Origin: an uncultured Pelagibacteraceae bacterium
GTDB lineage: Bacteria; Pseudomonadota; Alphaproteobacteria; Pelagibacterales; Pelagibacteraceae
Direction: 5' to 3'
Assembly: GCA_902580505.1 (NCBI GenBank)
Contig: CACHLB010000012.1
Span: forward strand, 1-32,003
DNA: 32,003 nt
This document shows, piece after piece, positions 15,948 through 24,424 of this stretch. Below the pieces are notes generated by a model. It ran no database searches, had not been told where the DNA came from, and was given only the letters and a program-made list of their open reading frames with translations. Made by a program: the position numbers and the translations under genes. How positions within the stretch are numbered: position 1 is the first letter of the stretch; each line of letters starts with the position of its first letter.

Positions 15948-16940
15948 ATGAATAATAAAAACATACCAAATAAAATTCTACATTGGTACGATAATAATAA
16001 AAGATTTTTACCTTGGAGAAAAAAAGTTTCTCAGAAACAAAAAGAATATTTTACGTTTGTTAGTGAATTTATGTTGCAGCAAACTCAAGTAAAAACTGTT
16101 ATTCCTTATTTTGAAAAATTTGTAAAACAAATTCCGACCTTTCAATCATTGGCAGATGTTAATGAAAAAATCTTAATGAAACATTGGGAAGGCCTCGGTT
16201 ATTATTCAAGAGCAAGAAATTTAAAAAAAAGTGCAATTAAAATTCTTAAAGATTTCAACGGTAAGTTGCCTAAATCTTATGAAAAGTTAATACAATTACC
16301 AGGTGTTGGTGAATATACATCTAAAGCAATAATGTCTATAGCATTTAACATTAAAACTATCCCTTTAGATGGAAATGTAGAGAGAATTCTTAAAAGAACT
16401 CTCTATTTAAAAAAGCAGAATGAAATATCTAAAGATTTTTTAAAAACAAAAATTAATTTTTTTGGACTGTCCGTTCGTGCTAGTGATTACTCACAAGCAA
16501 TTATGGAAATAGGTGCTTTAATTTGCAAACCAAAAAATCCAAGTTGTAAAGAATGTCCATTAAATAAAAATTGTATATCTCTAAAAAAAAATGATTTTGA
16601 ATTAACCAAATTTAATAAAGAAATAAAAACTAAATATTTTGAAGCAACTATTTACAAAAAACATAATAACTACTTATTAGTCAAAAATGATAAATTTAAA
16701 TTTTTAAAAAATATGCCAATTTTTCCTATGACTGAAGTCCAAGAAAGCAAGTATAAATATTCAAATAATAAAAAAATTAATATAAAATTATCTAATATGG
16801 AAATGAAAATTTTGTTAAATAATTCAAAAAGACCTCCAAAGATTAAAGATCAAATATTAATTAAAAAAGATAAATTAAGCTCAGAAATAATTCCATCATT
16901 TACTAAAAAAATATTTTATACTATCTCAAAATCTGAATGA
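15948..16940 (+). CDS. mutY: A/G-specific adenine DNA glycosylase
   Basis: Removes adenine mispaired with 8-oxoguanine. Visible motifs: RFLPWR near residue 20, the catalytic glutamate in SEFMLQQTQV (Glu40), the helix-hairpin-helix LPGVGEYTSKAI (117-128), the catalytic aspartate in PLDGNVERILKR (Asp141), and the 4Fe-4S cysteines Cys193, Cys200, Cys203 and Cys209. The tyrosine in GVGEYT is the MutY type, unlike the lysine of endonuclease III. The C-terminal 100 residues should be the Nudix-like 8-oxoG recognition domain but are divergent and lysine-rich. The frame opens at 15903, but the ATG at 15948 gives the normal N-terminus (330 residues). Confidence 0.94.
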   Translation: MNNKNIPNKILHWYDNNKRFLPWRKKVSQKQKEYFTFVSEFMLQQTQVKTVIPYFEKFVKQIPTFQSLADVNEKILMKHWEGLGYYSRARNLKKSAIKILKDFNGKLPKSYEKLIQLPGVGEYTSKAIMSIAFNIKTIPLDGNVERILKRTLYLKKQNEISKDFLKTKINFFGLSVRASDYSQAIMEIGALICKPKNPSCKECPLNKNCISLKKNDFELTKFNKEIKTKYFEATIYKKHNNYLLVKNDKFKFLKNMPIFPMTEVQESKYKYSNNKKINIKLSNMEMKILLNNSKRPPKIKDQILIKKDKLSSEIIPSFTKKIFYTISKSE

Positions 16941-18061
16941 AAAAAGTTGCAATTGTTGGAGCTGGTATATCTGGTTTGTATCTTGCAAATGAATTAAACA
17001 AAAATACTGAAATAGACTATAAAATCTTTGAAAAAAAAGATTATCTCAATTTAAATGAAGGTTATGGTATTCAACTTTCAGTTAATAGTATTAATTTGTT
17101 GAATAAAATAGGATTTAAAAACATTTCAGCATCAGATGTATATTATCCAACAAAAGTTAATTTTTTCCAGGCCAATAATATAAAAAAGATTTGTGAAATT
17201 GATTTAAAGCAATTCAATAATGTAAACGACCGTTACACAACACTTAAAAGATCAACATTAATAAAGTTTTTAATCGGCAATATACCTGAGGAAAAAATTC
17301 AATTTAAAGCTGATATTCAAAATATCGAATATAATGAAAAAATAAAGATTTCTTGGAATAATAAGAATGAAAGTTTCGATTATATAGTAATTGCAGACGG
17401 TGTTTTTTCAAAATTAAAATCTCAAATATCAAATAATCATTTAAACCCAATTTTTAATGGCAATATTGCTTTAAGGGCGAATTTAAAACGTCATGAAAAA
17501 GATAATATTTCTGTATATATGGGATCAAATTTTCACTATGTAACTTATCCTGTAAATCAAAAACTCGAATATAATTTCGTTGCTATAATCAAAAAGAAAC
17601 TGACCACTCAAGAAATTGAAGATAAAAATATTCTTAATTCAGAAACATTTATAAAATCTTTAAAAGACTTTATTTCAAAAAATTCTATTATAAATTTGGA
17701 AAATTTAGCAAATACAAAGTGTTTTCCTGTATTTGTAAGCACTGAATTACCCACATTAAAATATCAAAATACTTATTTGAGTGGTGATGCTTTATTTGCT
17801 TTTCCACCTTCTTTTGCACAAGGTGCTTCTCAAAGTATTGAAACAGCAAATGGTATTTTAGAAAATATTACAAATTCAAATAGTATTTATAAAGATAAGA
17901 TAAGTAAAATATTACTAGTAAATAAAAGATCAAAATTAAACCATTTTGCCTTCCATTTAACTAATCCAATAATAATATTAATTAGAAATATTGTTTTGAA
18001 ATTTTTATCAAAAAATAAAAAATTTCTAGAGAGTTATCTTGGAAAAATTTATAGAAATTAA
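16937..18061 (+). CDS. FAD-dependent monooxygenase, UbiH/salicylate-hydroxylase-like
   Basis: Group A flavoprotein monooxygenase with the p-hydroxybenzoate-hydroxylase fold. The N-terminal VAIVGAGISGLYLANEL binds FAD; the YIVIADGVFSKLKSQ segment (DG motif) and GDALFAFPPSFAQGASQSIE (GD motif, near residue 284) bind FAD and NAD(P)H. Length 374 is typical. The start overlaps the mutY stop (ATGA). A hydrophobic stretch near the C-terminus (NPIIILIRNIVLKFL) could associate with the membrane, as in ubiquinone hydroxylases, so a ubiquinone-pathway or aromatic hydroxylation role is possible. The substrate cannot be decided from sequence. Confidence 0.82.
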   Translation: MKKVAIVGAGISGLYLANELNKNTEIDYKIFEKKDYLNLNEGYGIQLSVNSINLLNKIGFKNISASDVYYPTKVNFFQANNIKKICEIDLKQFNNVNDRYTTLKRSTLIKFLIGNIPEEKIQFKADIQNIEYNEKIKISWNNKNESFDYIVIADGVFSKLKSQISNNHLNPIFNGNIALRANLKRHEKDNISVYMGSNFHYVTYPVNQKLEYNFVAIIKKKLTTQEIEDKNILNSETFIKSLKDFISKNSIINLENLANTKCFPVFVSTELPTLKYQNTYLSGDALFAFPPSFAQGASQSIETANGILENITNSNSIYKDKISKILLVNKRSKLNHFAFHLTNPIIILIRNIVLKFLSKNKKFLESYLGKIYRN

Positions 18062-19131
18062 GTAGTTGGCCTTAGTCTTTGCCTCAAATCATCAATTGGT
18101 TTGAGTGAATTACCTGATTTATAATACCAAAAAGTCCAACCGTTACAGCTCTCAGCACCTAATATTTGTGCAGCAACTTTATGAATTGATCCCTCTGATT
18201 TCCGATATTTTATACTACCATCAATCATAATTTTTGCATTGATTTGTTTTTTTTGATCAAAAATTTCAGTACCAGGCTTAATAATTCCTAATTCAACCAA
18301 AGATCCAAATGGCACTCTTGGTTTGGATCTATTATTTTTTATAGTATCTAAATATTCATCTTCTATAATTTTTGTATTTTTAATTCTTTTACTTGCAGCC
18401 TCAAAATAGTTTTTTTCTTTTTCTACCCCAAAATAATTTCTACCTAACTTTTTTGAAACTACAGCAGTTGTTCCCGTACCAAGAAACGGGTCCAATATTA
18501 AATCACCTTTATTAGAGGATGCTAATATAATTCTGTGCAATAAAGACTCTGGTTTTTGCGTTGAGTGAACTTTATTACCATTATTTTTAAGTCTTTCTTT
18601 TCCATTACATATAGGTAAATTCCATGTAGATCTCATCTGTAGATCATCGTTTAAACATTTAAGTGATTGATAATTAAAAGTATATTTTGAGCCTTCACTT
18701 TTTGATGCCCATATAAGTGTTTCGTGCGCATTCGTAAAACGTGTTCCTCTAAAATTTGGCATAGGGTTATTTTTGTTCCAAATCACGTCATTTAGTATCC
18801 AAAAACCTAAATCTTGCATTTTTGAACCAACTCTAAAAATATTATGATAACTTCCTATGACCCATACAGATCCATTTTTTTTTAAAATTCTTTTACATTC
18901 TTTAAGCCATTGAACTGAAAACTCATCGTAACTTTTAAAACTATCAAATTTATCCCATGCATCGTCTACAGCATCTACTTTAGATCTATCAGGTCGACTT
19001 AATTCTTTTTTCAGTTGAAGATTGTAAGGTGGATCTGCAAATATAAGATCAAAACTTTCAGCCGGAATTTTTTTTAATTCTTTAATACTGTCTCCATTAA
19101 TAATTTTATTTTTTATGTCTGAAATGATCAT
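18058..19131 (-). CDS. ccrM: Adenine-N6 DNA methyltransferase, CcrM type (GANTC)
   Basis: Cell-cycle methyltransferase of alphaproteobacteria that methylates A in GANTC. Motif IV is DPPY (residues 33-36, FADPPYNLQ) and the AdoMet motif is DPFLGTGTTA (214-223), the beta-class order. After the catalytic part lies the CcrM C-terminal domain (about 265-357), needed for DNA recognition in Caulobacter CcrM, here ending SNGWTFWYYK-like (SCNGWTFWYYKSGNSLKPID). Full length, 357 residues. It is downstream of rnhB, a conserved alphaproteobacterial neighbour, and has its own promoter with two GANTC sites (next entry). Its stop shares bases with the convergent FAD monooxygenase stop. Confidence 0.95.
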   Translation of the reverse strand: MIISDIKNKIINGDSIKELKKIPAESFDLIFADPPYNLQLKKELSRPDRSKVDAVDDAWDKFDSFKSYDEFSVQWLKECKRILKKNGSVWVIGSYHNIFRVGSKMQDLGFWILNDVIWNKNNPMPNFRGTRFTNAHETLIWASKSEGSKYTFNYQSLKCLNDDLQMRSTWNLPICNGKERLKNNGNKVHSTQKPESLLHRIILASSNKGDLILDPFLGTGTTAVVSKKLGRNYFGVEKEKNYFEAASKRIKNTKIIEDEYLDTIKNNRSKPRVPFGSLVELGIIKPGTEIFDQKKQINAKIMIDGSIKYRKSEGSIHKVAAQILGAESCNGWTFWYYKSGNSLKPIDDLRQRLRPTT

Positions 19132-19144
19132 TTTATATTTTTGA

Positions 19145-19173
19145 ATTAGACTCCAGTCAGGAGTCTACGTCAA
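19145..19173 (-). promoter_or_regulatory. ccrM promoter with GANTC-bearing inverted repeat in the spacer
   Basis: On the minus strand a TTGACG (-35, 19168-19173) and a TCTAAT (-10, 19145-19150) are separated by exactly 17 bases. Between them, and running into the -10, is a perfect 8-base inverted repeat with a 5-base spacer (19147-19167; arms TAGACTCC and GGAGTCTA). Each arm holds one GANTC site (19149-19153 and 19161-19165). Transcription should begin near 19138, only about seven bases before the ATG, so the mRNA is almost leaderless. Known family fact: the Caulobacter ccrM promoter also contains GANTC sites whose methylation lowers its activity; the same here is inference. Confidence 0.75.
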
Positions 19174-19209
19174 CCTGTGATTGAATTTATTGATTAATAA
19201 TTGTTATGA

Positions 19210-19785
19210 TTATTTTTTAAGACTCAATATCTTGTGTATTGGTTGGAAGGTTTTTCTATGAAATCTAGTTACTCCAAATTTTTTAATAGCTTTAATATGA
19301 TCCTTAGTTCCATAACCTGCATTATTATCCCAGCCGTATTTTTTAAAAGAAAAAGACATCTTTTTCATTAGCTTATCTCTTTCAACTTTAGCAATAATCG
19401 ATGCAGCTGAAATTTCAGGAATTTTTTCATCACCTTTTACAATAGTTTTAATAACATAATTTTTTAAGTCTGGCGGTTTATTACCATCTATTAAAACTTT
19501 TCTAGGTTTCAATTTGAGTTTCTTAATTGCTCTTTTCATCGAAAGTAAGCTAGCATTTAAAATATTAATTTTTTCAATTTCCTTTATTGATGCAGATCCT
19601 AAAGCCCAAACTGAATTTTTTTTTATATATTTAGCTAAAGTTTCCCTCTGAATTTTGTTAAGTTTTTTTGAGTCTTTAAGAATTTTTCTATTTATATCTT
19701 TATTTAATATAACAGCAGCTGCATAAACTGGTCCTACTAGGCTTCCTCTTCCAACTTCATCAACCCCAGCAATAATTTTTTTCAT
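19210..19785 (-). CDS. rnhB: Ribonuclease HII
   Basis: Cuts at ribonucleotides built into DNA. The catalytic DEVGRGSLVGP motif is at the N-terminus (Asp9, Glu10), the third acid is in VLIDGNKPP (about Asp99), and the ISAASIIAKVERDKLM block supplies the fourth. 191 residues is normal. It precedes ccrM, leaving a 78-base gap that contains the ccrM promoter. The window also has RNase HI, so both types are present. Confidence 0.96.
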   Translation of the reverse strand: MKKIIAGVDEVGRGSLVGPVYAAAVILNKDINRKILKDSKKLNKIQRETLAKYIKKNSVWALGSASIKEIEKINILNASLLSMKRAIKKLKLKPRKVLIDGNKPPDLKNYVIKTIVKGDEKIPEISAASIIAKVERDKLMKKMSFSFKKYGWDNNAGYGTKDHIKAIKKFGVTRFHRKTFQPIHKILSLKK

Positions 19786-19804
19786 ATAAAATATTATTAA
19801 AAAT

Positions 19805-20509
19805 TTAAATCTCTAAACCAGTTTCATCTATTTTTTTTCTAATTTCTTTAAGATCGGCCCAAGAATATTTTTTTTGTTCTGCTTGTCTTAGCAGATATGC
19901 TGGGTGAAAAGTTATCATTGTTAAATATGTTTCATTATTAATTATTACTTCTTTCCATTTTCCTCTTTCTTTAGAAATTTTAATTTTATTCCCGAAGAGC
20001 GCTTCCATTGCTGTGCTTCCCATTAAAATAAGTATTTCTGGATTTATAATCGAAATATGTTTTCTTAAATATTCAGAGTATCTATTTATTTCTGATATTT
20101 CAGGCTTTCTGTTATTTGGAGGTCTATAATTTACAACATTAGTTATATACACGTTAGTTCTATCTAAATTAATAGCTTTCAACATTTTATTTAAAAGCAT
20201 TCCTGCATCACCAACAAAAGGTTTTCCTAATTCATCTTCTTTTTGTCCAGGTCCTTCTCCTACAATCATTATTTTTGAAAATGAATTTCCATCACTGAAA
20301 ACAAGATTTTTTGCACTATTTTTTAGTTCACAATTTTCAATTTTTTCTATTTCAACTCTAAGTTTTGCTAATTCTTCAGATTTATCCTTATTAGAAGCAT
20401 TATTTTTAAATCTATTTATTGGTTCATTGCTAAATTTATACTCAATACCTAGTTCGTTCAATAAATCATTATCAAATATGTCATTTTGATTTTTTTCATT
20501 TAAAGTCAT
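19805..20509 (-). CDS. Uracil-DNA glycosylase, family 4-like, lacking the Fe-S cysteines
   Basis: Removes uracil from DNA. Motif A is the VGEGPGQKEDELGKPFVG loop (about residues 83-100) and the motif B region is TFHPAYLLR near residue 200; YITNVVNYRPPNNR matches the family between them. Family 4 enzymes normally bind a 4Fe-4S cluster with four cysteines. The whole 234-residue protein has only one, Cys60 (IENCELK), at the place of the first pair; the third-ligand position reads EINRYSEYL with Tyr. It may thus work without a cluster. It starts 10 bases from the divergent TPR gene. UdgX is unlikely: no KRRIH loop is seen. Confidence 0.85.
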   Translation of the reverse strand: MTLNEKNQNDIFDNDLLNELGIEYKFSNEPINRFKNNASNKDKSEELAKLRVEIEKIENCELKNSAKNLVFSDGNSFSKIMIVGEGPGQKEDELGKPFVGDAGMLLNKMLKAINLDRTNVYITNVVNYRPPNNRKPEISEINRYSEYLRKHISIINPEILILMGSTAMEALFGNKIKISKERGKWKEVIINNETYLTMITFHPAYLLRQAEQKKYSWADLKEIRKKIDETGLEI

Positions 20510-20519
20510 AAAGTAAAAA

Positions 20520-22199
20520 ATGCTCTTAAAAATATTTTGTTTTATAATATTAATTTTATACCAAACAAATCTCTATTCAAAAGCAGCGAATGAAAAAGAA
20601 TTCAACCAGAAGTATCTATCAAATTATCTTTCAGCATTATTATCATTTGATAACCAGAAAAATAACGATGCTCTTAAGTTTTTTGAAAATTCAAAAATAT
20701 TAATTCAATCACATGATAGTTTTTTGCAAGAATATGTATTTTCTTTACTTTTGGATGGACAGGTTAAAAAAGCAATTAAACAAGTAAAATATTCTAATAC
20801 CTCAGTAGGAGGAGATTTTTTTGAAGGAAATTTATTATTAATTTTAGATAGCATTAATAAGAAAAAGTTTAAACAAGCAGCTTTGAAGTTAAAAAAATTG
20901 GAAAAGTTCAAAGAGGACGACTCATATAAATTTATAATTTATTCTAGCTTAAAAAGTTACATTGATCTTTTTATATATAAAAAATCTGACATTGTTGAGC
21001 AGTTTGGAAAATTAGATTTGATAAATATGGCTTTTCAAAATTGTTATTTAAATTCCAAAAAAACTGAGCCTTATTTTTTAAATTTAATTAACGACCTTCA
21101 AAGTGATTACTCTAGATATACTTTTTTTTATTTGAGCAACGAAGTGTTTAATAATGACTTTGCAACAGTTGATAGTTTTGCTGATAAAATAGACCCCTTA
21201 AGAAGTAGTTTGCTTATTTCTCAAGTAAAAAAATGGATAGATAAAAAAAAATATAAAAAATTAACACAGCATTTTTCATGTCAAAATGAGAATGATATTT
21301 TGGCAGAATTCTTTTTCCTGATATCTAATTTTTATTCCTCTCAAAGTAGATTTGATTACTCAAACATATATTTAAATATTTCAAATTATTTAAATCCAAA
21401 ATTTTATTTTAATTTATCTCTAATAGCTGAAAACTATCAATCTAATAATAATTATGATCTAGCGAAAAAAACTTTTGAAAAATTTGATGATAAGGATGAA
21501 ATATTTTTTTGGTATAAGACAAAGAAGATTGCCAGAATTATAGCAGAGGAAGAAAATTATGATGCAAGTTTGAACTATATATTAAAAAATCTTGAAAAAT
21601 TTAATAATAAATCGACAAGGATGATTTATGATTTGGCAAATATTTACAAAAACTTTAAAAAATATGATGAGGCTATAAATTATTATACATTGGCTTTAAA
21701 AAATTTGGATAAAAATTCTATGGCTTATGCAGATGTTCTTTATCGCAGAGGTGGAGCGTATGAAAGATTAAAAAATTATGATTTGGCAGATAAGGATTTG
21801 CTAAATTCAATTAAAATTAGACCTGACGAACCGTACACACTTAACTATCTTGCTTATAGTTGGTTAGAAAGGGGATATAAAATTGAAGAAGCAATAAAAA
21901 TGTTAAATCAAGCTTACAAAGGAAAAGAAGAAGACCCTTACATAACAGACTCTGTCGGTTGGGGTTATTATTTAACAGGAAATTATATTGAAGCAGAAAA
22001 ATATTTAAGAAAAGCCGTTGAATTGTTACCAAGTGATCCTGTTGCAAGTGATCATTATGGAGATGTTCTTTGGCAATTAAATAGAAAAATCCAAGCTAAT
22101 TATTTTTGGAAAAGTGCTTTAAATAGCGACGAAGCAGATGAAGAATTAAAAATTAAAGTTAAGGAAAAATTATATAATGGCTTAAACAATAATTCTTAA
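20520..22199 (+). CDS. Exported TPR-repeat protein
   Basis: A 559-residue protein with an N-terminal hydrophobic signal (about residues 1-22, ending NLYSKAA) followed by helical repeats. Clear tetratricopeptide units are in the C-terminal third: ANIYKNFKKYDEAINYYTLAL, YRRGGAYERLKNYDLADKDL, and GWGYYLTGNYIEAEKYLRKAVELLPSDP. Alphaproteobacteria often place a TPR protein like this before ispE, but its partner is unknown to me. It probably sits in the periplasm or on a membrane and mediates protein contacts. The ispE ATG comes straight after its stop with no base in between. The divergent udg start is 10 bases upstream, so the promoters must overlap or lie in the genes. Confidence 0.82.
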   Translation: MLLKIFCFIILILYQTNLYSKAANEKEFNQKYLSNYLSALLSFDNQKNNDALKFFENSKILIQSHDSFLQEYVFSLLLDGQVKKAIKQVKYSNTSVGGDFFEGNLLLILDSINKKKFKQAALKLKKLEKFKEDDSYKFIIYSSLKSYIDLFIYKKSDIVEQFGKLDLINMAFQNCYLNSKKTEPYFLNLINDLQSDYSRYTFFYLSNEVFNNDFATVDSFADKIDPLRSSLLISQVKKWIDKKKYKKLTQHFSCQNENDILAEFFFLISNFYSSQSRFDYSNIYLNISNYLNPKFYFNLSLIAENYQSNNNYDLAKKTFEKFDDKDEIFFWYKTKKIARIIAEEENYDASLNYILKNLEKFNNKSTRMIYDLANIYKNFKKYDEAINYYTLALKNLDKNSMAYADVLYRRGGAYERLKNYDLADKDLLNSIKIRPDEPYTLNYLAYSWLERGYKIEEAIKMLNQAYKGKEEDPYITDSVGWGYYLTGNYIEAEKYLRKAVELLPSDPVASDHYGDVLWQLNRKIQANYFWKSALNSDEADEELKIKVKEKLYNGLNNNS

Positions 22200-23042
22200 A
22201 TGAAGTTTCATAAAATAAAATCTTTTGCAAAAGTAAACTTAACTTTAAAAATTCTAAATAAATACTCAAATGGTTATCATAAAATCGAAAGTTTAATATC
22301 CAAGATTAATTTAGCTGATGAGATTTTAATAAAAGAAATACAAGGTTCAAAAAATAGAATATCGTTTAGTGGGAAATTTTCTTCAAATATTTCAAATACA
22401 AATACAATTTCAAAACTACTAAAAATCTTAAATAATCATAATTATATTAAAAATAAAAAATTCAATATCAAAGTAAAAAAAAATATACCCCAATCCTCTG
22501 GTATGGGAGGAGGATCAATGAATGCAGCATCTATTTTGAACTATTTATTTAAAAAGAGAATAATTAAAACTACAAAAAATAATTTAATAAAAATTGCAAA
22601 TAAAGTTGGCTCAGATGTAATTTTGGGTCTTTATGAGAGTCCAATGATCCTACAAGGGCAGAATGTAAGTAAAATTAATAAAAAATTAAATTTTCATTTG
22701 TTAATAATAAAGCCTAATTTTGGATGTTCTACTAAGATGATTTATGCAAAACACAAAGGATTTTCAAAGAGCCGATACAATAAATCAAATAAGATTGACA
22801 TACAAAATCTATTAAAAGTTTCGAATAACGATTTAGAAAGAGCAGCTTTTAATAAATACCCAATTTTAAGAAAAATCAAAAGTTACTTGCAAAATTTAGA
22901 TAATATTTACTTTGCAAATATGACTGGCTCGGGTTCTACTATAATTGGTTATTTTTTAACCAAAAATGCGGCAATAAAAGCTCAAAAAAAATTAAAAAAT
23001 AAATATAAAAACTATTGGTGTATTTACTCTAAAACTATATAA
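22200..23042 (+). CDS. ispE: 4-diphosphocytidyl-2-C-methyl-D-erythritol kinase
   Basis: GHMP-family kinase of the MEP isoprenoid pathway. Lys11 (FAKVNLTLKIL) and Asp139 (KVGSDVILGL) match the catalytic pair of characterised IspE proteins, and the GSGSTIIGYF motif III is near the C-terminus. The phosphate-binding motif reads PQSSGMGGGSMNAA (97-110) where the family usually has GGGSSDAA, so Ser becomes Met and Asp becomes Asn (Asn108). The length of 280 residues is normal. It starts immediately after the TPR-gene stop and is followed by a 32-base gap to tRNA-Gln. With ispH, two MEP enzymes are in the window. Confidence 0.92.
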   Translation: MKFHKIKSFAKVNLTLKILNKYSNGYHKIESLISKINLADEILIKEIQGSKNRISFSGKFSSNISNTNTISKLLKILNNHNYIKNKKFNIKVKKNIPQSSGMGGGSMNAASILNYLFKKRIIKTTKNNLIKIANKVGSDVILGLYESPMILQGQNVSKINKKLNFHLLIIKPNFGCSTKMIYAKHKGFSKSRYNKSNKIDIQNLLKVSNNDLERAAFNKYPILRKIKSYLQNLDNIYFANMTGSGSTIIGYFLTKNAAIKAQKKLKNKYKNYWCIYSKTI

Positions 23043-23074
23043 AGCTTTTTTTTTGTGTTATACGAAAAACATCT

Positions 23075-23149
23075 TGGGGTGTAGCCAAGTGGTAAGGCAG
23101 CGGTTTTTGGTACCGCCATTCCTAGGTTCGAATCCTAGCACCCCAGCCA
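23075..23149 (+). tRNA. tRNA-Gln (anticodon UUG)
   Basis: Folds as a full cloverleaf. The acceptor stem pairs TGGGGTG with CACCCCA, followed by discriminator G and an encoded CCA (23147-23149). The D stem is GCC/GGC, the anticodon stem is GCGGT/ACCGC (23100-23104 with 23112-23116), and the 7-base loop TTTTGGT holds anticodon TTG (23107-23109). The T arm is CTAGG/CCTAG with loop TTCGAAT. The CCA is followed by only three bases before the next ATG. A TATAC-containing stretch (about 23058-23063) upstream could be part of its -10, but it is weak. Confidence 0.97.
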
Positions 23150-23152
23150 TTT

Positions 23153-24424
23153 ATGAAAGCTTTACTTAAAAAATTTTTTCAAAACAAAAAAATTTCAAGC
23201 GATAAAGATCTCAAATTTCAAGATTTAAAAAATAATAAGGGAGTAAATAAAATATTTGGTGCAATAAATAAATACAATGAAACCAGCGAGATTAGATATG
23301 TTGGTGGTTGTGTAAGAAAAATTTTAAATGATGAAAAAACAGATGATATCGACCTTGCAACTAATTTAACTCCTGATCAGGTTAAGCAATGTTTAGATAA
23401 AAACCAAATAAAGTTTTTTGAAACAGGAATTGAACATGGCACAATCACAGCAGTGATTGATGATCAAAATTTTGAAATTACAACATTAAGAAAAGATGTA
23501 AAAACAGATGGAAGGCATGCTGTCGTAGAATATACAACTAATTGGAAGGAAGATTCATTAAGGAGAGATTTTTCAATAAATTCAATATATTCAGATTTAG
23601 ACGGGAATTTGTATGATCCAAATTCTGGTCATAAAGATTTAAATTTTGGAATAATTAAATTTATAGGTGATCCAGAAACTAGAATAAAAGAAGATTATTT
23701 AAGAATTATCAGATATTTAAGATTTTATACCGAATATAGCAGAATCGATCATGAGATTAATATAATCAAAATCATAAAAAAGAATATTGAGGGTTTGGGA
23801 AAAATATCAAAAGAAAGACAATTCAATGAATTAAAAAAAATACTTGAATCGGATAACTTTTTAAATTTATTCAAAAATAAAATTTCTTGTGAATTATTTT
23901 CATTAATTTTCCCTCAACTAAAAAACTTTAAAAAATTAAACAGGTTATCAAAACCCTTAGAAAAGATATTAAAAAACAAAAGTTTATATTTCATAATTTC
24001 TTTTCTTGTGATCGATGAAACCGATAATTCTGACTATTTTGTATATAAATATAATTTACCCAATGAGTTAAAAGATAAAATTAATTTTCTAAAAAATAAT
24101 TCGCTTAATAAAGATAGTACTGAAATTTTTAATAAGAAAGAATTACAAAAAATATTTTATTATGAGGGTAAATCTAGTACAATAGATTTAATTGATTTCA
24201 ATTTGTTGTATTTTAAACAAAGCAAAAAAATTTCAGAATTAAAAACTTATTTTGAAAAATTAGATAAACCGGAATTTCCTATAAAAGCTCAGATATTAAT
24301 AAATGATTATGGATTAAAGGAGGGAAGGGAATTGGGTCAAAAATTAAAAAATTTAGAAATGAAATGGATTGAAAATAATTTTAATTTATCAAAAAAAGAT
24401 ATGGAGAAAATTTTATCAAATTAA
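23153..24424 (+). CDS. cca: CCA-adding enzyme / poly(A) polymerase family nucleotidyltransferase
   Basis: Class II nucleotidyltransferase that builds or repairs the CCA end of tRNA. The head has the [11 protein letters not shown] motif (49-59) and the metal pair Asp65 and Asp67 in TDDIDLAT, the EITTLRKD segment, the [15 protein letters not shown] block, and the [20 protein letters not shown] helix with conserved arginines. Length is 423 residues. In most members the first motif reads VRD; here it is VRK (Lys56). Poly(A) polymerase cannot be ruled out, though alphaproteobacterial relatives are annotated as CCA enzymes. It starts three bases after a tRNA and shares stop bases with the convergent greA. 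Confidence 0.88.
   Translation: MKALLKKFFQNKKISSDKDLKFQDLKNNKGVNKIFGAINKYNETSEIRYVGGCVRKILNDEKTDDIDLATNLTPDQVKQCLDKNQIKFFETGIEHGTITAVIDDQNFEITTLRKDVKTDGRHAVVEYTTNWKEDSLRRDFSINSIYSDLDGNLYDPNSGHKDLNFGIIKFIGDPETRIKEDYLRIIRYLRFYTEYSRIDHEINIIKIIKKNIEGLGKISKERQFNELKKILESDNFLNLFKNKISCELFSLIFPQLKNFKKLNRLSKPLEKILKNKSLYFIISFLVIDETDNSDYFVYKYNLPNELKDKINFLKNNSLNKDSTEIFNKKELQKIFYYEGKSSTIDLIDFNLLYFKQSKKISELKTYFEKLDKPEFPIKAQILINDYGLKEGRELGQKLKNLEMKWIENNFNLSKKDMEKILSN

Noticed and set aside
23043..23054. T-run after ispE as an intrinsic terminator
   Set aside because: The run is preceded only by AAAGC, without a stem of useful length; it may just be AT-rich spacer before the tRNA.
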